Source of the DNA: Antedon bifida
Taxonomy: Eukaryota > Echinodermata > Crinoidea > Comatulida > Antedonidae
Direction of reading: 5' to 3'
Length of the DNA: 64,000 nucleotides
Assembly: GCA_963402885.1 (NCBI GenBank)
Contig: OY727098.1
Span: forward strand, 21,748,717-21,812,716
In this document: piece after piece, positions 27,801 to 42,800 of the stretch
Position numbering within the stretch: position 1 is the stretch's first letter
How the letters are laid out: every line of letters starts with the position of its first letter
The notes under the pieces: model-generated
What the model saw: only the letters and a program-made list of their open reading frames with translations
What the model was told of the DNA's origin: nothing
The model's database searches: none
Program-made: the position numbers and the translations under genes

Positions 27801-30800
27801 CACAGCCCATTGCATACGGTGTAGTAAATGATTCTGGTAATTGTGTTGTTTGTTCCCGACATTGGAGAATAAGAGCAACTTCGCTACAAGTTCCTACAAC
27901 GCAATCACCAGTGGTTTCCGGAGTGACTGTTGCATTGGCAATTGATCCATCTTCACATAACGCAGAAACAGTAATTAATTCACCGACCGTAGCAGCAACA
28001 CATACAGTACCGTTAACATTAGTGGTATGCATTTCAATTATTCCCGATGACTTCTCCAACACGCTAAAACAAAACAGGTAAACAAACAATAGTAAATTTA
28101 ATAGAAAATAATATCATCAATGAACTTACCACTTCAACACCTAATTTCTATCAATTATGGAAGAATAACTTTGATTTGTTATCGAAACATATTATTTAAA
28201 ACTTACCTTATGTTTGTAAAAATAACTGGTTCAAGACACTGGTCGTCAGCACAAGTTTGAATATGAACACAACCCATTGCATACGGTGTAGTAAATGTTT
28301 CTGGTAATTCTGTTGTTTGTTCCCGACATTGGAGAATAAGAGCAACTTCGCTACAAGTTCCTACAACACAATCACCGGTGGTTTCCGGAGTGACTGTTGC
28401 ATTGGCAATTGATCCATCTTCACATAACGCAGAAACAGTAATTGATTCACCGACCGTAGCAGCAACACATACAGTACCGTTAACATTAGTGGTATGCATT
28501 TCAATTAATCCTGATGACTTCTCCAACACGCTAAAAAAAACAGGTAAACAAACAATAGTAAATTTAATAGAAAATAATATCATCAATGAACTTACAACTT
28601 CAACACCTAATTTCTATCAATTATGGAAGAATAACTTTGATTTGTTACTGAAACATATTATTTAAAACTTACCTTATGTTTGTAAAAATAACTGGTTCAA
28701 GACACTGGTCGTCACCACAAGTTTGAATATGAACACAGCCCATTGCATACGGTGTAGTAAATGTTTCTGGTAATTGTGTTGTTTGTTCCCGACATTGGAG
28801 AATAAGAGCAACTTCGCTACAAGTTCCTACAACGCAATCACCGGTGGTTTCCGGAGTGACTGTTGCATTGGCAATTGATCCATCTTCACATAACGCAGAA
28901 ACAGTAATTGATTCACCGACCGTAGCAGCAACACATACAGTACCGTTAACATTAGTGGTATACATTTCAATTATTCCTGATGACTTCTCCAACACGCTAA
29001 AACAAAACAGGTAAACAAACAATAGTAAATTTAATACAAAATAATATCATCAATGAACATACGGCATCAATACTTAATTTCTATAAATTATGGGAGAGAA
29101 ACTTTGATTTGTAACCAAACATTTTATTTAAAACTTACGTTATGTTTGTAAAAATAACTGGTTCAAGACACTGGTCGTCACCACAAGTTTGAATATGAAC
29201 ACAACCCATTGCATAGGGTGTAGTAAATGTTTCTGGTAATTGTGTTGTTTGTTCCCGACATTGGAGAATAAGAGCAACTTCGCTACAAGTTCCTACTTGA
29301 CAGTCACCGGTGGTTTCCGGAGTGACTGTTGCATTGGCAATTGATCCATCTTTACATAACGAAGAAACAGTAATTGATTCACCGACAGTAGCAGCAACAC
29401 ATACAGTACCGTTAACATTAGTGGTATGCATTTCAATTACTCCTGATGACTTCTCCAACACGCTAAAACAAAACAGGTAAACAAACAATAGTAAATTTAA
29501 TAGAAAATAATATCATCAATGAACATACGGCATCAATACTTAATTTCTATAAATTATGGGAGAGAAACTTTGATTTGTAACCAAACATTTTATTTAAAAC
29601 TTACGTTATGTTTGTAAAAATAACTGGTTCAAGACACTGGTCGTCACCACAAGTTTGAATATGAACACAACCCATTGCATACGGTGTAGTAAATGTTTCT
29701 GGTAATTGTGTTGTTTGTTCCCGACATTGGAGAATAAGAGCAACTTCGCTACAAGTTCCTACTTGACAGTCACCGGTGGTTTCCGGAGTGACTGTTGCAT
29801 TGGCAATTGATCCATCTTTACATAACGAAGAAACAGTAATTGATTCACCGACAGTAGCAGCAACACATACAGTACCGTTAACATTAGTGGTATGCATTTC
29901 AATTACTCCTGATGACTTCTCCAACACGCTAAAACAAAACAGGTAAACAAACAATAGTAAATTTAATAGAAAATAATATCATCAATGAAATTACAACTTC
30001 AACACCTAATTTCTATCAATTATGGAAGAATAACTTTGATTTGTTACCGAAACATATTATTTAAAACTTACCTTATGTTTGTAAAAACAACTGGTTCAAG
30101 ACACTGGTCGTCAGCACAAGTTTGAATATGAACACAACCCATTGCATACGGTGTAGTAAATGTTTCTGGTAATTGTGTTGTTTGTTCCAGACATTGGAGA
30201 ATAAGAGCAACTTCGCTACAAGTTCCTACAACACAATCGCCGGTGGTTTCCGGAGTGACTGTTGCATTGGCAATTGATCCATCTTCACATAACGCAGAAA
30301 CAGTAATTGATTCACCGACCGTAGCAGCAACACATACAGTACCGTTAACATTAGTGGTATGCATTTCAATTATTCCCGATGACTTCTCCAACACGCTAAA
30401 ACAAAACAGGTAAACAAACAATAGTAAATTTAATAGAAAATAATATCATCAATGAACTTACAACTTCAACACCTAATTTCTATCAATTATGGAAGAATAA
30501 CTTTGATTTGTTACCGAAACATATTATTTAAAACTTACCTTATGTTTGTAAAAACAACTGGTTCAAGACACTGGTCGTCAGCACAAGTTTGAATATGAAC
30601 ACAACCCATTGCATACGGTGTAGTAAATGATTCTGGTAATTGTGTTGATTGTTCTCGACATTGAAGAATAAGAGCAACTTCGCTACAAGTTCCTACAACA
30701 CAATCACCGGTGGTTTCCGGAGTGACTGTTGCATTGGCAATTGATCCATCTTCACATAACGCAGAAACAGTAATTGATTCACCGACCGTAGAAGCAACAC

Positions 30801-33800
30801 ATACAGTACCGTTAACATTAGTGGTATACATTTCTATTATTCCTGATGACTTCTCCAACACGCTAAAACAAAACAGGTTAACAAACAATAGTAAATTTAA
30901 TAGAAAATAATATCATCAATGAACTTACAACTTCAACACTTAATTTCTATCAATTATGGAAGAACAACTTTGATTTGTTAGCGAAACATATTATATAAAA
31001 CTTACCTTATGTTTGTAAAAATAACTGGTTCAAGACACTGGTCGTCAGCACAAGTTTGAATATGAACACAACCCATTGCATACGGTGTAGTAAATGATTC
31101 TGGTAATTGTGTTGATTGTTCTCGACATTGAAGGATAAGAGCAACTTCGCTACAAGTTCCTACAACACAATCACCGGTGGTTTCCGGAGTGACTGTTGCA
31201 TTGGCAATTGATCCATCTTCACATAACGCAGAAACAGTAATTGATTCACCGACCGTAGCAGCAACACATAGAGTACCGTTAACATTAGTGGTATACATTT
31301 CAATTATTCCTGATGACTTCTCCAACACGCTAAAACAAAACAGGTTAACAAACAATAGTAAATTTAATAGAAAATAATATCATCAATGAACTTACAACTT
31401 CAACACTTAATTTCTATCAATTATGGAAGAACAACTTTGATTTGTTAGCGAGACATATTATATAAAACTTACCTTATGTTTGTAAAAATAACTGATTCAA
31501 GACACTGGTCGTCAGCACAAGTTTGAATATGAACACAACCCATTGCATACGGTGTAGTAAATGTTTCTGGTAATTGTGTTGATTGTTCTCGACATTGAAG
31601 GATAAGAGCAACTTCGCTACAAGTTCCTACAACACAATCACCGGTGGTTTCCGGAGAGACTGTTGCATTGGCAATTGATCCATCGTCACATAACGCAGAA
31701 ACAGTAATTGATTCACCGACCGTAGCAGCAACACATACAGTACCGTTAACATTAGTGGTATGCATTTCAATTATTCCCGATGACTTCTCCAACACGCTAA
31801 AACAAAACAGGTAAACAAACAATAGTAAATTTAATAGAAAATAATATCATCAATGAACTTACAACTTCAACACCTAATTTCTATCAATTATGGAAGAATA
31901 ACTTTGATTTGTTATCGAAACATATTATTTAAAACTTACCTTATGTTTGTAAAAATAACTGGTTCAAGACACAGGTCGTCAGCACAAGTTTGAATATGAA
32001 CACAACCCATTGCATACGGTGTAGTAAATGTTTCTGGTAATTGTGTTGTTTGTTCCAGACATTGGAGAATAAGAGCAACTTCGCTACAAGTTCCTACAAC
32101 ACAATCGCCGGTGGTTTCCGGAGTGACTGTTGCATTGGCAATTGATCCATCTTCACATAACGCAGAAACAGTAATTGATTCACCGACCGTAGCAGCAACA
32201 CATACAGTACCGTTAACATTAGTGGTATGCATTTCAATTATTCCCGATGACTTCTCCAACACGCTAAAACAAAACAGGTAAACAAACAATAGTAAATTTA
32301 ATAGAAAATAATATCATCAATGAACTTACAACTTCAACACCTAATTTCTATCAATTATGGAAGAATAACTTTGATTTGTTACCGAAACATATTATTTAAA
32401 ACTTACCTTATGTTTGTAAAAACAACTGGTTCAAGACACTGGTCGTCAGCACAAGTTTGAATATGAACACAACCCATTGCATACGGTGTAGTAAATGATT
32501 CTGGTAATTGTGTTGATTGTTCTCGACATTGAAGAATAAGAGCAACTTCGCTACAAGTTCCTACAACACAATCACCGGTGGTTTCCGGAGTGACTGTTGC
32601 ATTGGCAATTGATCCATCTTCACATAACGCAGAAACAGTAATTGATTCACCGACCGTAGAAGCAACACATACAGTACCGTTAACATTAGTGGTATACATT
32701 TCTATTATTCCTGATGACTTCTCCAACACGCTAAAACAAAACAGGTTAACAAACAATAGTAAATTTAATAGAAAATAATATCATCAATGAACTTACAACT
32801 TCAACACTTAATTTCTATCAATTATGGAAGAACAACTTTGATTTGTTAGCGAAACATATTATATAAAACTTACCTTATGTTTGTAAAAATAACTGGTTCA
32901 AGACACTGGTCGTCAGCACAAGTTTGAATATGAACACAACCCATTGCATACGGTGTAGTAAATGATTCTGGTAATTGTGTTGATTGTTCTCGACATTGAA
33001 GGATAAGAGCAACTTCGCTACAAGTTCCTACAACACAATCACCGGTGGTTTCCGGAGTGACTGTTGCATTGGCAATTGATCCATCTTCACATAACGCAGA
33101 AACAGTAATTGATTCACCGACCGTAGCAGCAACACATAGAGTACCGTTAACATTAGTGGTATACATTTCAATTATTCCTGATGACTTCTCCAACACGCTA
33201 AAACAAAACAGGTTAACAAACAATAGTAAATTTAATAGAAAATAATATCATCAATGAACTTACAACTTCAACACTTAATTTCTATCAATTATGGAAGAAC
33301 AACTTTGATTTGTTAGCGAGACATATTATATAAAACTTACCTTATGTTTGTAAAAATAACTGATTCAAGACACTGGTCGTCAGCACAAGTTTGAATATGA
33401 ACACAACCCATTGCATACGGTGTAGTAAATGATTCTGGTAATTGTGTTGATTGTTCTCGACATTGAAGGATAAGAGCAACTTCGCTACAAGTTCCTACAA
33501 TACAATCACCGGTGGTTTCCGGAGAGACTGTTGCATTGGCAATTGATCCATCGTCACATAACGCAGAAACAGTAATTGATTCACCGACCGTAGCAGCAAC
33601 ACATACAGTACCGTTAACATTAGTGGTATGCATTTCAATTATTCCCGATGACTTCTCCAACACGCTAAAACAAAACAGGTAAACAAACAATAGTAAATTT
33701 AATAGAAAATAATATCATCAATGAACTTACAACTTCAACACCTAATTTCTATCAATTATGGAAGAATAACTTTGATTTGTTATCGAAACATATTATTTAA

Positions 33801-36800
33801 AACTTACCTTATGTTTGTAAAAATAACTGGTTCAAGACACAGGTCGTCAGCACAAGTTTGAATATGAACACAACCCATTGCATACGGTGTAGTAAATGTT
33901 TCTGGTAATTGTGTTGTTTGTTCCCGACATTGGAGAATAAGAGCAACTTCGCTACAAGTTCCTACAACACAATCACCGGTGGTTTCCGGAGTGACTGTTG
34001 CATTGGCAATTGATCCATCTTCACATAACGCAGAAACAGTAATTGATTCACCGACCGTAGCAGAAACACATACAGTACCGTTAACATTAGTGGTATGCAT
34101 TTCAATTAATCCTGATGACTTCTCCAACACGCTAAAAAAAACAGGTAAACAAACAATAGTAAATTTAATAGAAAATAATATCATCAATGAACTTACAACT
34201 TCAACACCTAATTTCTATCAATTATGGAAGAATAACTTTGATTTGTTACTGAAATATATTATTTAAAACTTACCTTATGTTTGTAAAAATAACTGGTTCA
34301 AGACACTGGTCGTCACCACAAGTTTGAATATGAACACAACCCATTGCATACGGTGTAGTAAATGTTTCTGGTAATTGTGTTGTTTGTTCCCGACATTGGA
34401 GAATAAGAGCAACTTCGCTACAAGTTCCTACAACACAATCACCGGTGGTGTCCGGAGTGACTGTTGCATTGGCAATTGATCCATCTTCACATAACGCAGA
34501 AACAGTAATTGATTCACCGACCGTAGCAGCAACACATACAGTACCGTTAACATTAGTGGTATGCATTTCAATTAATCCTGATGACTTCTCCAACACGCTA
34601 AACAAAACAGGTAAACAAACAATAGTAAATTTAATAGAAAATAATATCATCAATGAACTTACAACTTCAACACCTAATTTCTATCAATTATGGAAGAATA
34701 ACTTTGATTTGTTACTGAAATATATTATTTAAAACTTACCTTATGTTTGTAAAAATAACTGGTTCAAGACACTGGTCGTCACCACAAGTTTGAATATGAA
34801 CACAGCCCATTGCATACGGTGTAGTAAATGATTCTGGTAATTGTGTTGTTTGTTCCCGACATTGGAGAATAAGAGCAACTTCGCTACAAGTTCCTACAAC
34901 GCAATCACCGGTGGTTTCCGGAGTGACTGTTGCATTGGCAATTGATCCATCTTCACATAACGCAGAAACAGTAATTAATTCACCGACCGTAGCAGCAACA
35001 CATACAGTACCGTTAACATTAGTGGTATGCATTTCAATTATTTCCGATGACTTCTCCAACACGCTAAAACAAAACAGGTAAACAAACAATAGTAAATTTA
35101 ATAGAAAATAATATCATCAATGAACTTACAACTTCAACACCTAATTTCTATCAATTATGGAAGAATAACTTTGATTTGTTACCGAAACATATTATTTAAA
35201 ACTTACCTTATGTTTGTAAAAATAACTGGTTCAAGACACTGGTCGTCAGCACAAGTTTGAATATGAACACAACCCATTGCATACGGTGTAGTAAATGTTT
35301 CTGGTAATTCTGTTGTTTGTTCCCGACATTGGAGAATAAGAGCAACTTCGCTACAAGTTCCTACAACACAATCACCGGTGGTTTCCGGAGTGACTGTTGC
35401 ATTGGCAATTGATCCATCTTCACATAACGCAGAAACAGTAATTGATTCACCGACCGTAGCAGCAACACATACAGTACCGTTAACATTAGTGGTATGCATT
35501 TCAATTAATCCTGATGACTTCTCCAACACGCTAAAAAAAACAGGTAAACAAACAATAGTAAATTTAATAGAAAATAATATCATCAATGAACTTACAACTT
35601 CAACACCTAATTTCTATCAATTATGGAAGAATAACTTTGATTTGTTACTGAAACATATTATTTAAAACTTACCTTATGTTTGTAAAAATAACTGGTTCAA
35701 GACACTGGTCGTCACCACAAGTTTGAATATGAACACAGCCCATTGCATACGGTGTAGTAAATGTTTCTGGTAATTGTGTTGTTTGTTCCCGACATTGGAG
35801 AATAAGAGCAACTTCGCTACAAGTTCCTACAACGCAATCACCGGTGGTTTCCGGAGTGACTGTTGCATTGGCAATTGATCCATCTTCACATAACGCAGAA
35901 ACAGTAATTGATTCACCGACCGTAGCAGCAACACATATAGTACCGTTAACATTAGTGGTATACATTTCAATTATTCCTGATGACTTCTCCAACACGCTAA
36001 AACAAAACAGGTAAACAAACAATAGTAAATTTAATAGAAAATAATATCATCAATGAACATACGGCATCAATACTTAATTTCTATAAATTATGGGAGAGAA
36101 ACTTTGATTTGTAACCAAACATTTTATTTAAAACTTACGTTATGTTTGTAAAAATAACTGGTTCAAGACACTGGTCGTCACCACAAGTTTGAATATGAAC
36201 ACAACCCATTGCATACGGTGTAGTAAATGTTTCTGGTAATTGTGTTGTTTGTTCCCGACATTGGAGAATAAGAGCAACTTCGCTACAAGTTCCTACTTGA
36301 CATTCATCGGTGGTTTCCGGAGTGACTGTTGCATTGGCAATTGATCCATCTTCACATAACGCAGAAACAGTAATTGATTCACCGACCGTAGCAGCAACAC
36401 ATACAGTACCGTTAACATTAGTGGTATGCATTTCAATTATTCCCGATGACTTCTCCAACACGCTAAAACAAAACAGGTAAACAAACAATAGTAAATTTAA
36501 TAGAAAATAATATCATCAATGAACTTACAACTTCAACACCTAATTTCTATCAATTATGGAAGAATAACTTTGATTTGTTACCGAAACATATTATTTAAAA
36601 CTTACCTTATGTTTGTAAAAACAACTGGTTCAAGACACTGGTCGTCAGCACAAGTTTGAATATGAACACAACCCATTGCATACGGTGTAGTAAATGATTC
36701 TGGTAATTGTGTTGATTGTTCTCGACATTGAAGAATAAGAGCAACTTCGCTACAAGTTCCTACAACACAATCACCGGTGGTTTCCGGAGTGACTGTTGCA

Positions 36801-39800
36801 TTGGCAATTGATCCATCTTCACATAACGCAGAAACAGTAATTGATTCACCGACCGTAGCAGCAACACATACAGTACCGTTAACATTAGTGGTATGCATTT
36901 CAATTATTCCTGATGACTTCTCCAACACGCTAAAACAAAACAAGTAAACAAACAATAGTAAATTTAATAGAAAATAATATCATCAATGAACATACGGCCT
37001 CAATACTTAATTTCTATCAATTATGGAAGAATAACTTTGATTTGTAACCAAACATATTATTTAAAACTTACCTTATGTTTGTAAAAATAACTGGTTCAAG
37101 ACACTGGTCGTCAGCACAAGTTTGAATATGAACACAACCCATTGCATACGGTGTAGTAAATGTTTCTGGTAATTGTGTTGTTTGTTCCCGACATTGGAGA
37201 ATAAGAGCAACTTCGCTACAAGTTCCTACAACACAATCACCGGTGGTTTCCGGAGTGACTGTTGCATTGGCAATTGATCCATCTTCACATAACGCAGAAA
37301 CAGTAATTGATTCATCGACCGTAGCAGCAACACATACAGTACCGTTAACATTAGTGGTATGCATTTCAATTAATCCTGATGACTTCTCCAACACGCTAAA
37401 TCAAAACAGGTAAACAAACAATAGTAAATTTAATAGAAAATAATATCATCAATGAACTTACAACTTCAACACCTAATTTCTATCAATTATGGAAGAATAA
37501 CTTTGATTTGTTACTGAAACATATTATTTAAAACTTACCTTATGTTTGTAAAAATAACTGGTTCAAGACACTGGTCGTCACCACAAGTTTGAATATGAAT
37601 ACAACCCATTGCATACGGTGTAGTAAATGTTTCTGGTAATTGTGTTGTTTGTTCCCGACATTGGAGAATAAGAGCAACTTCGCTACAAGTTCCTACTTGA
37701 CAATCACCGGTGGTTTCCGGAGTGACTGTTGCATTGGCAATTGATCCATCTTTACATAACGAAGAAACAGTAATTGATTCACCGACAGTAGCAGCAACAC
37801 ATATAGTACCGTTAACATTAGTGGTATGCATTTCAATTATTCCTGATGACTTCTCCAACACGCTAAAACAAAACAGGTAAACAAACAATAGTAAATTTAA
37901 TAGAAAATAATATCATCAATGAACTTACAACTTCAACACCTAATTTCTATCAATTATGGAAGAATAACTTTGATTTGTTACCGAAACATATTATTTAAAA
38001 CTTACCTTATGTTTGTAAAAACAACTGGTTCAAGACACTGGTCGTCAGCACAAGTTTGAATATGAACACAACCCATTGCATACGATGTAGTAAATGTTTC
38101 TGGTAATTGTGTTGTTTGTTCCCGACATTGGAGAATAAGAGCAACTTCGCTACAAGTTCCTACAACACAATCACCGGTGGTTTCCGGAGTGACTGTTGCA
38201 TTGGCAATTGATCCATCTTCACATAACGCAGAAACAGTAATTGATTCACCGACCGTAGCAGCAACACATACAGTACCGTTAACATTAGTTGTATGCATTT
38301 CAATTATTCCCGATGACTTCTCCAACACGCTAAAACAAAACAGGTAAACAAACAATAGTAAATTTAATAGAAAATAATATCATCAATGAACATACGGCCT
38401 CAATACTTAATTTCTATCAATTATGAAAGAATAACTTTGATTTGTAACCAAACAGATTATTTAAAACTTACCTTATGTTTGTAAAAATAACTGGTTCAAG
38501 ACACTGGTCGTCAGCACAAGTTTGAATATGAACACAACCCATTGCATACGGTGTAGTAAATGTTTCTGGTAATTGTGTTGTTTGTTCCCGACATTGGAGA
38601 ATAAGAGCAACTTCGCTACAAGTTCCTACAACACAATCACCGGTGGTTCCCGGAGTGACTGTTGCATTGGCAATTGATCCATCTTCACATAACGCAGAAA
38701 CAGTAATTGATTCATCGACCGTAGCAGCAACACATACAGTACCGTTAACATTAGTGGTATGCATTTCAATTATTCCTGATGACTTCTCCAACACGCTAAA
38801 ACAAAGAAACAATAGTAAATGTAATAGAAAATAATATCATCAATGAACTTACCACTTCAACACCTAATTTCTATCAATTATGGAAGAATAACTTTGATTT
38901 GTTACTGAAACATATTATTTAAAACTTACCTTATGTTTGTAAAAATAACTGGTTCAAGACACTGGTCGTCACCACAAGTTTGAATATGAACACAACCCAT
39001 TGCATACGGTGTAGTAAATGTTTCTGGTAATTGTGTTGTTTGTTCCCGACATTGGAGAATAAGAGCAACTTCGCTACAAGTTCCTACAACGCAATCACCG
39101 GTGGTTTCTGGAGTGACTGTTGCATTGGCAATTGATCCATCTTCACATAACGCAGAAACAGTAATTGATTCACCGACCGTAGCAGCAACACATACAGTAC
39201 CGTTAACATTAGTGGTATGCATTTCAATTATTCCCGATGACTTCTCCAACACGCTAAAACAAAACAGGTAAACAAACAATAGTAAATTTAATAGAAAATA
39301 ATATCATCAATGAACTTACAACTTCAACACCTAATTTCTATCAATTATGGAAGAATAACTTTGATTTGTTACCGAAACATATTATTTAAAACTTACCTTA
39401 TGTTTGTAAAAACAACTGGTTCAAGACACTGGTCGTCAGCACAAGTTTGAATATGAACACAACCCATTGCATACGGTGTAGTAAATGATTCTGGTAATTG
39501 TGTTGATTGTTCTCGACATTGAAGAATAAGAGCAACTTCGCTACAAGTTCCTACAACACAATCACCGGTGGTTTCCGGAGTGACTGTTGCATTGGCAATT
39601 GATCCATCTTCACATAACGCAGAAACAGTAATTGATTCACCGACCGTAGCAGCAACACATACAGTACCGTTAACATTAGTGGTATACATTTCAATTATTC
39701 CTGATGACTTCTCCAACACGCTAAAACAAAACAGGTTAACAAACAATAGTAAATTTAATAGAAAATAATATCATCAATGAACTTACAACTTCAACACTTA

Positions 39801-42800
39801 ATTTCTATCAATTATGGAAGAACAACTTTGATTTGTTAGCGAAACATATTATATAAAACTTACCTTATGTTTGTAAATATAACTTGTTCAAGACACTGGT
39901 CGTCAGCACAAGTTTGAATTTGAAGACAACCCATTGCATACGGTGTAGTAAATGATTCTGGTAATTGTGTTGATTGTTCTCGACATTGAAGGATAAGAGC
40001 AACTTCGCTACAAGTTCCTACAACACAATCACCGGTGGTTTCCGGAGTGACTGTTGCATTGGCAATTGATCCATCTTCACATAACGCAGAAACAGTAATT
40101 GATTCACCGACCGTAGCAGCAACACATACAGTACCGTTAACATTAGTGGTATGCATTTCAATTATTCCTGATGACTTCTCCAACACGCTAAAACAAAACA
40201 GGTAAACAAACAATAGTAAATTTAACAGAAAATAATATCATCAATGAACTTACCACTTCAACACCTAGTTTCTATCAATTATGGAAGAATAACTTTGATT
40301 TGTTATCGAAACATATTATTTAAAACTTACCTTATGTTTGTAAAAATAACTGGTTCAAGACACTGGTCGTCAGCACAAGTTTGAATATGAACACAACCCA
40401 TTGCATACGGTGTAGTAAATGTTTCTGGTAATTGTGTTGTATGTTCCCGACATTGGAGAATAAGAGCAACTTCGCTACAAGTTCCTACAACACAATCACC
40501 GGTGGTTTCCGGAGTGACTGTTGCATTGGCAATTGATCCATCTTCACATAACGCAGAAACAGTAATTGATTCATCGACCGTAGCAGCAACACATACAGTA
40601 CCGTTAACATTAGTGGTATGCATTTCAATTATTCCTGATGACTTCTCCAACACGCTAAAACAAAACGGGTAAAGAAACAATAGTAAATGTAATAGAAAAT
40701 AATATCATCAATGAACTTACCACTTCAACACCTAATTTCTATCAATTATGGAAGAATAACTTTGATTTGTAACCAAACATATTATTTAAAACTTACCTTA
40801 TGTTTGTAAAAATAACTGGTTCAAGACACTGGTCGTCAGCACAAGTTTGAATATGAACACAACCCATTGCATACGGTGTAGTAAATGTTTCTGGTAATTG
40901 TGTTGTTTGTTCCCGACATTTGAGAATAAGAGCAACTTCGCTACAAGTTCCTACAACACAATCACCGGTGGTTTCCGGAGTGACTGTTGCATTGGCAATT
41001 GATCCATCTTCACATAACGCAGAAACAGTAATTGATTCACCGACCGTAGCAGCAACACATACAGTACCGTTAACATTAGTGGTATGCATTTCAATTATTC
41101 CTGATGACTTCTCCAACACGCTAAAACAAAACAGGTAAACAAACAATAGTAAATTTAACAGAAAATAATATCATCAATGAACTTACCACTTCAACACCTA
41201 ATTTTTATCAATTATGGAAGAATAACTTTGATTTGTTATCGAAACATATTATTTAAAACTTACCTTATGTTTGTAAAAATAACTGGTTCAAGACACTGGT
41301 CGTCAGCACAAGTTTGAATATGAACACAACCCATTGCATACGGTGTAGTAAATGTTTCTGGTAATTCTGTTGTTTGTTCCCGACATTGGAGAATAAGAGC
41401 AACTTCGCTACAAGTTCCTACAACACAATCACCGGTGGTTTCTGGAGTGACTGTTGCATTGGCAATTGATCCATCTTCACATAACGCAGAAACAGTAATT
41501 GATTCACCGACCGTAGCAGCAACACATACAGTACCGTTAACATTAGTGGTATGCATTTCAATTAATCCTGATGACTTCTCCAACACGCTAAAAAAAAACA
41601 GGTAAACAAACAATAGTAAATTTAATAGAAAATAATATCATCAATGAACTTACAACTTCAACACCTAATTTCTATCAATTATGGAAGAATAACTTTGATT
41701 TGTTACCGAAACATATTATTTAAAACTTACCTTATGTTTGTAAAAACAACTGGTTCAAGACACTGGTCGTCACCACAAGTTTGAATATGAACACAACCCA
41801 TTGCATACGATGTAGTAAATGTTTCTGGTAATTGTGTTGTTTGTTCCCGACATTGGAGAATAAGAGCAACTTCGCTACAAGTTCCTACAACACAATCACC
41901 GGTGGTTTCCGGAGTGACTGTTGCATTGGCAATTGATCCATCTTCACATAACGCAGAAACAGTAATTGATTCACCGACCGTAGCAGCAACACATACAGTA
42001 CCGTTAACATTAGTGGTATGCATTTCAATTATTCCTGATGACTTCTCCAACACGCTAAAACAAAACAGGTAAACAAACAATAGTAAATTTAATAGAAAAT
42101 AATATCATCAATGAACTTACCACTTCAACACCTAATTTCTATCAATTATGGAAGAATAACTTTGATTTGTTATCGAAACATATTATTTAAAACTTACCTT
42201 ATGTTTGTAAAAATAACTGGTTCAAGACACTGGTCGTCAGCACAAGTTTGAATATGAACACAACTCATTGCATACGGTGTAGTAAATGTTTCTGGTAATT
42301 GTGTTGTTTGTTCCCGACATTGGAGAATAAGAGCAACTTCGCTACAAGTTCCTACAACACAATCACCGGTGGTTTCCGGAGTGACTGTTGCATTGGCAAT
42401 TGATCCATCTTCACATAACGCAGAAACAGTAATTGATTCACCGACCGTAGCAGCAACACATACAGTACCGTTAACATTAGTGGTATGCATTTCAATTAAT
42501 CCTGATGACTTCTCCAACACGCTAAAAAAAAACAGGTAAACAAACAATAGTAAATTTAATAGAAAATAATATCATCAATGAACTTACAACTTCAACACCT
42601 AATTTCTATCAATTATGGAAGAATAACTTTGATTTGTTACTGAAACATATTATTTAAAACTTACCTTATGTTTGTAAAAATAACTGGTTCAAGACACTGG
42701 TCGTCACCACAAGTTTGAATATGAACACAACCCATTGCATACGGTGTAGTAAATGTTTCTGGTAATTGTGTTGTTTGTTCCCGACATTGGAGAATAAGAG

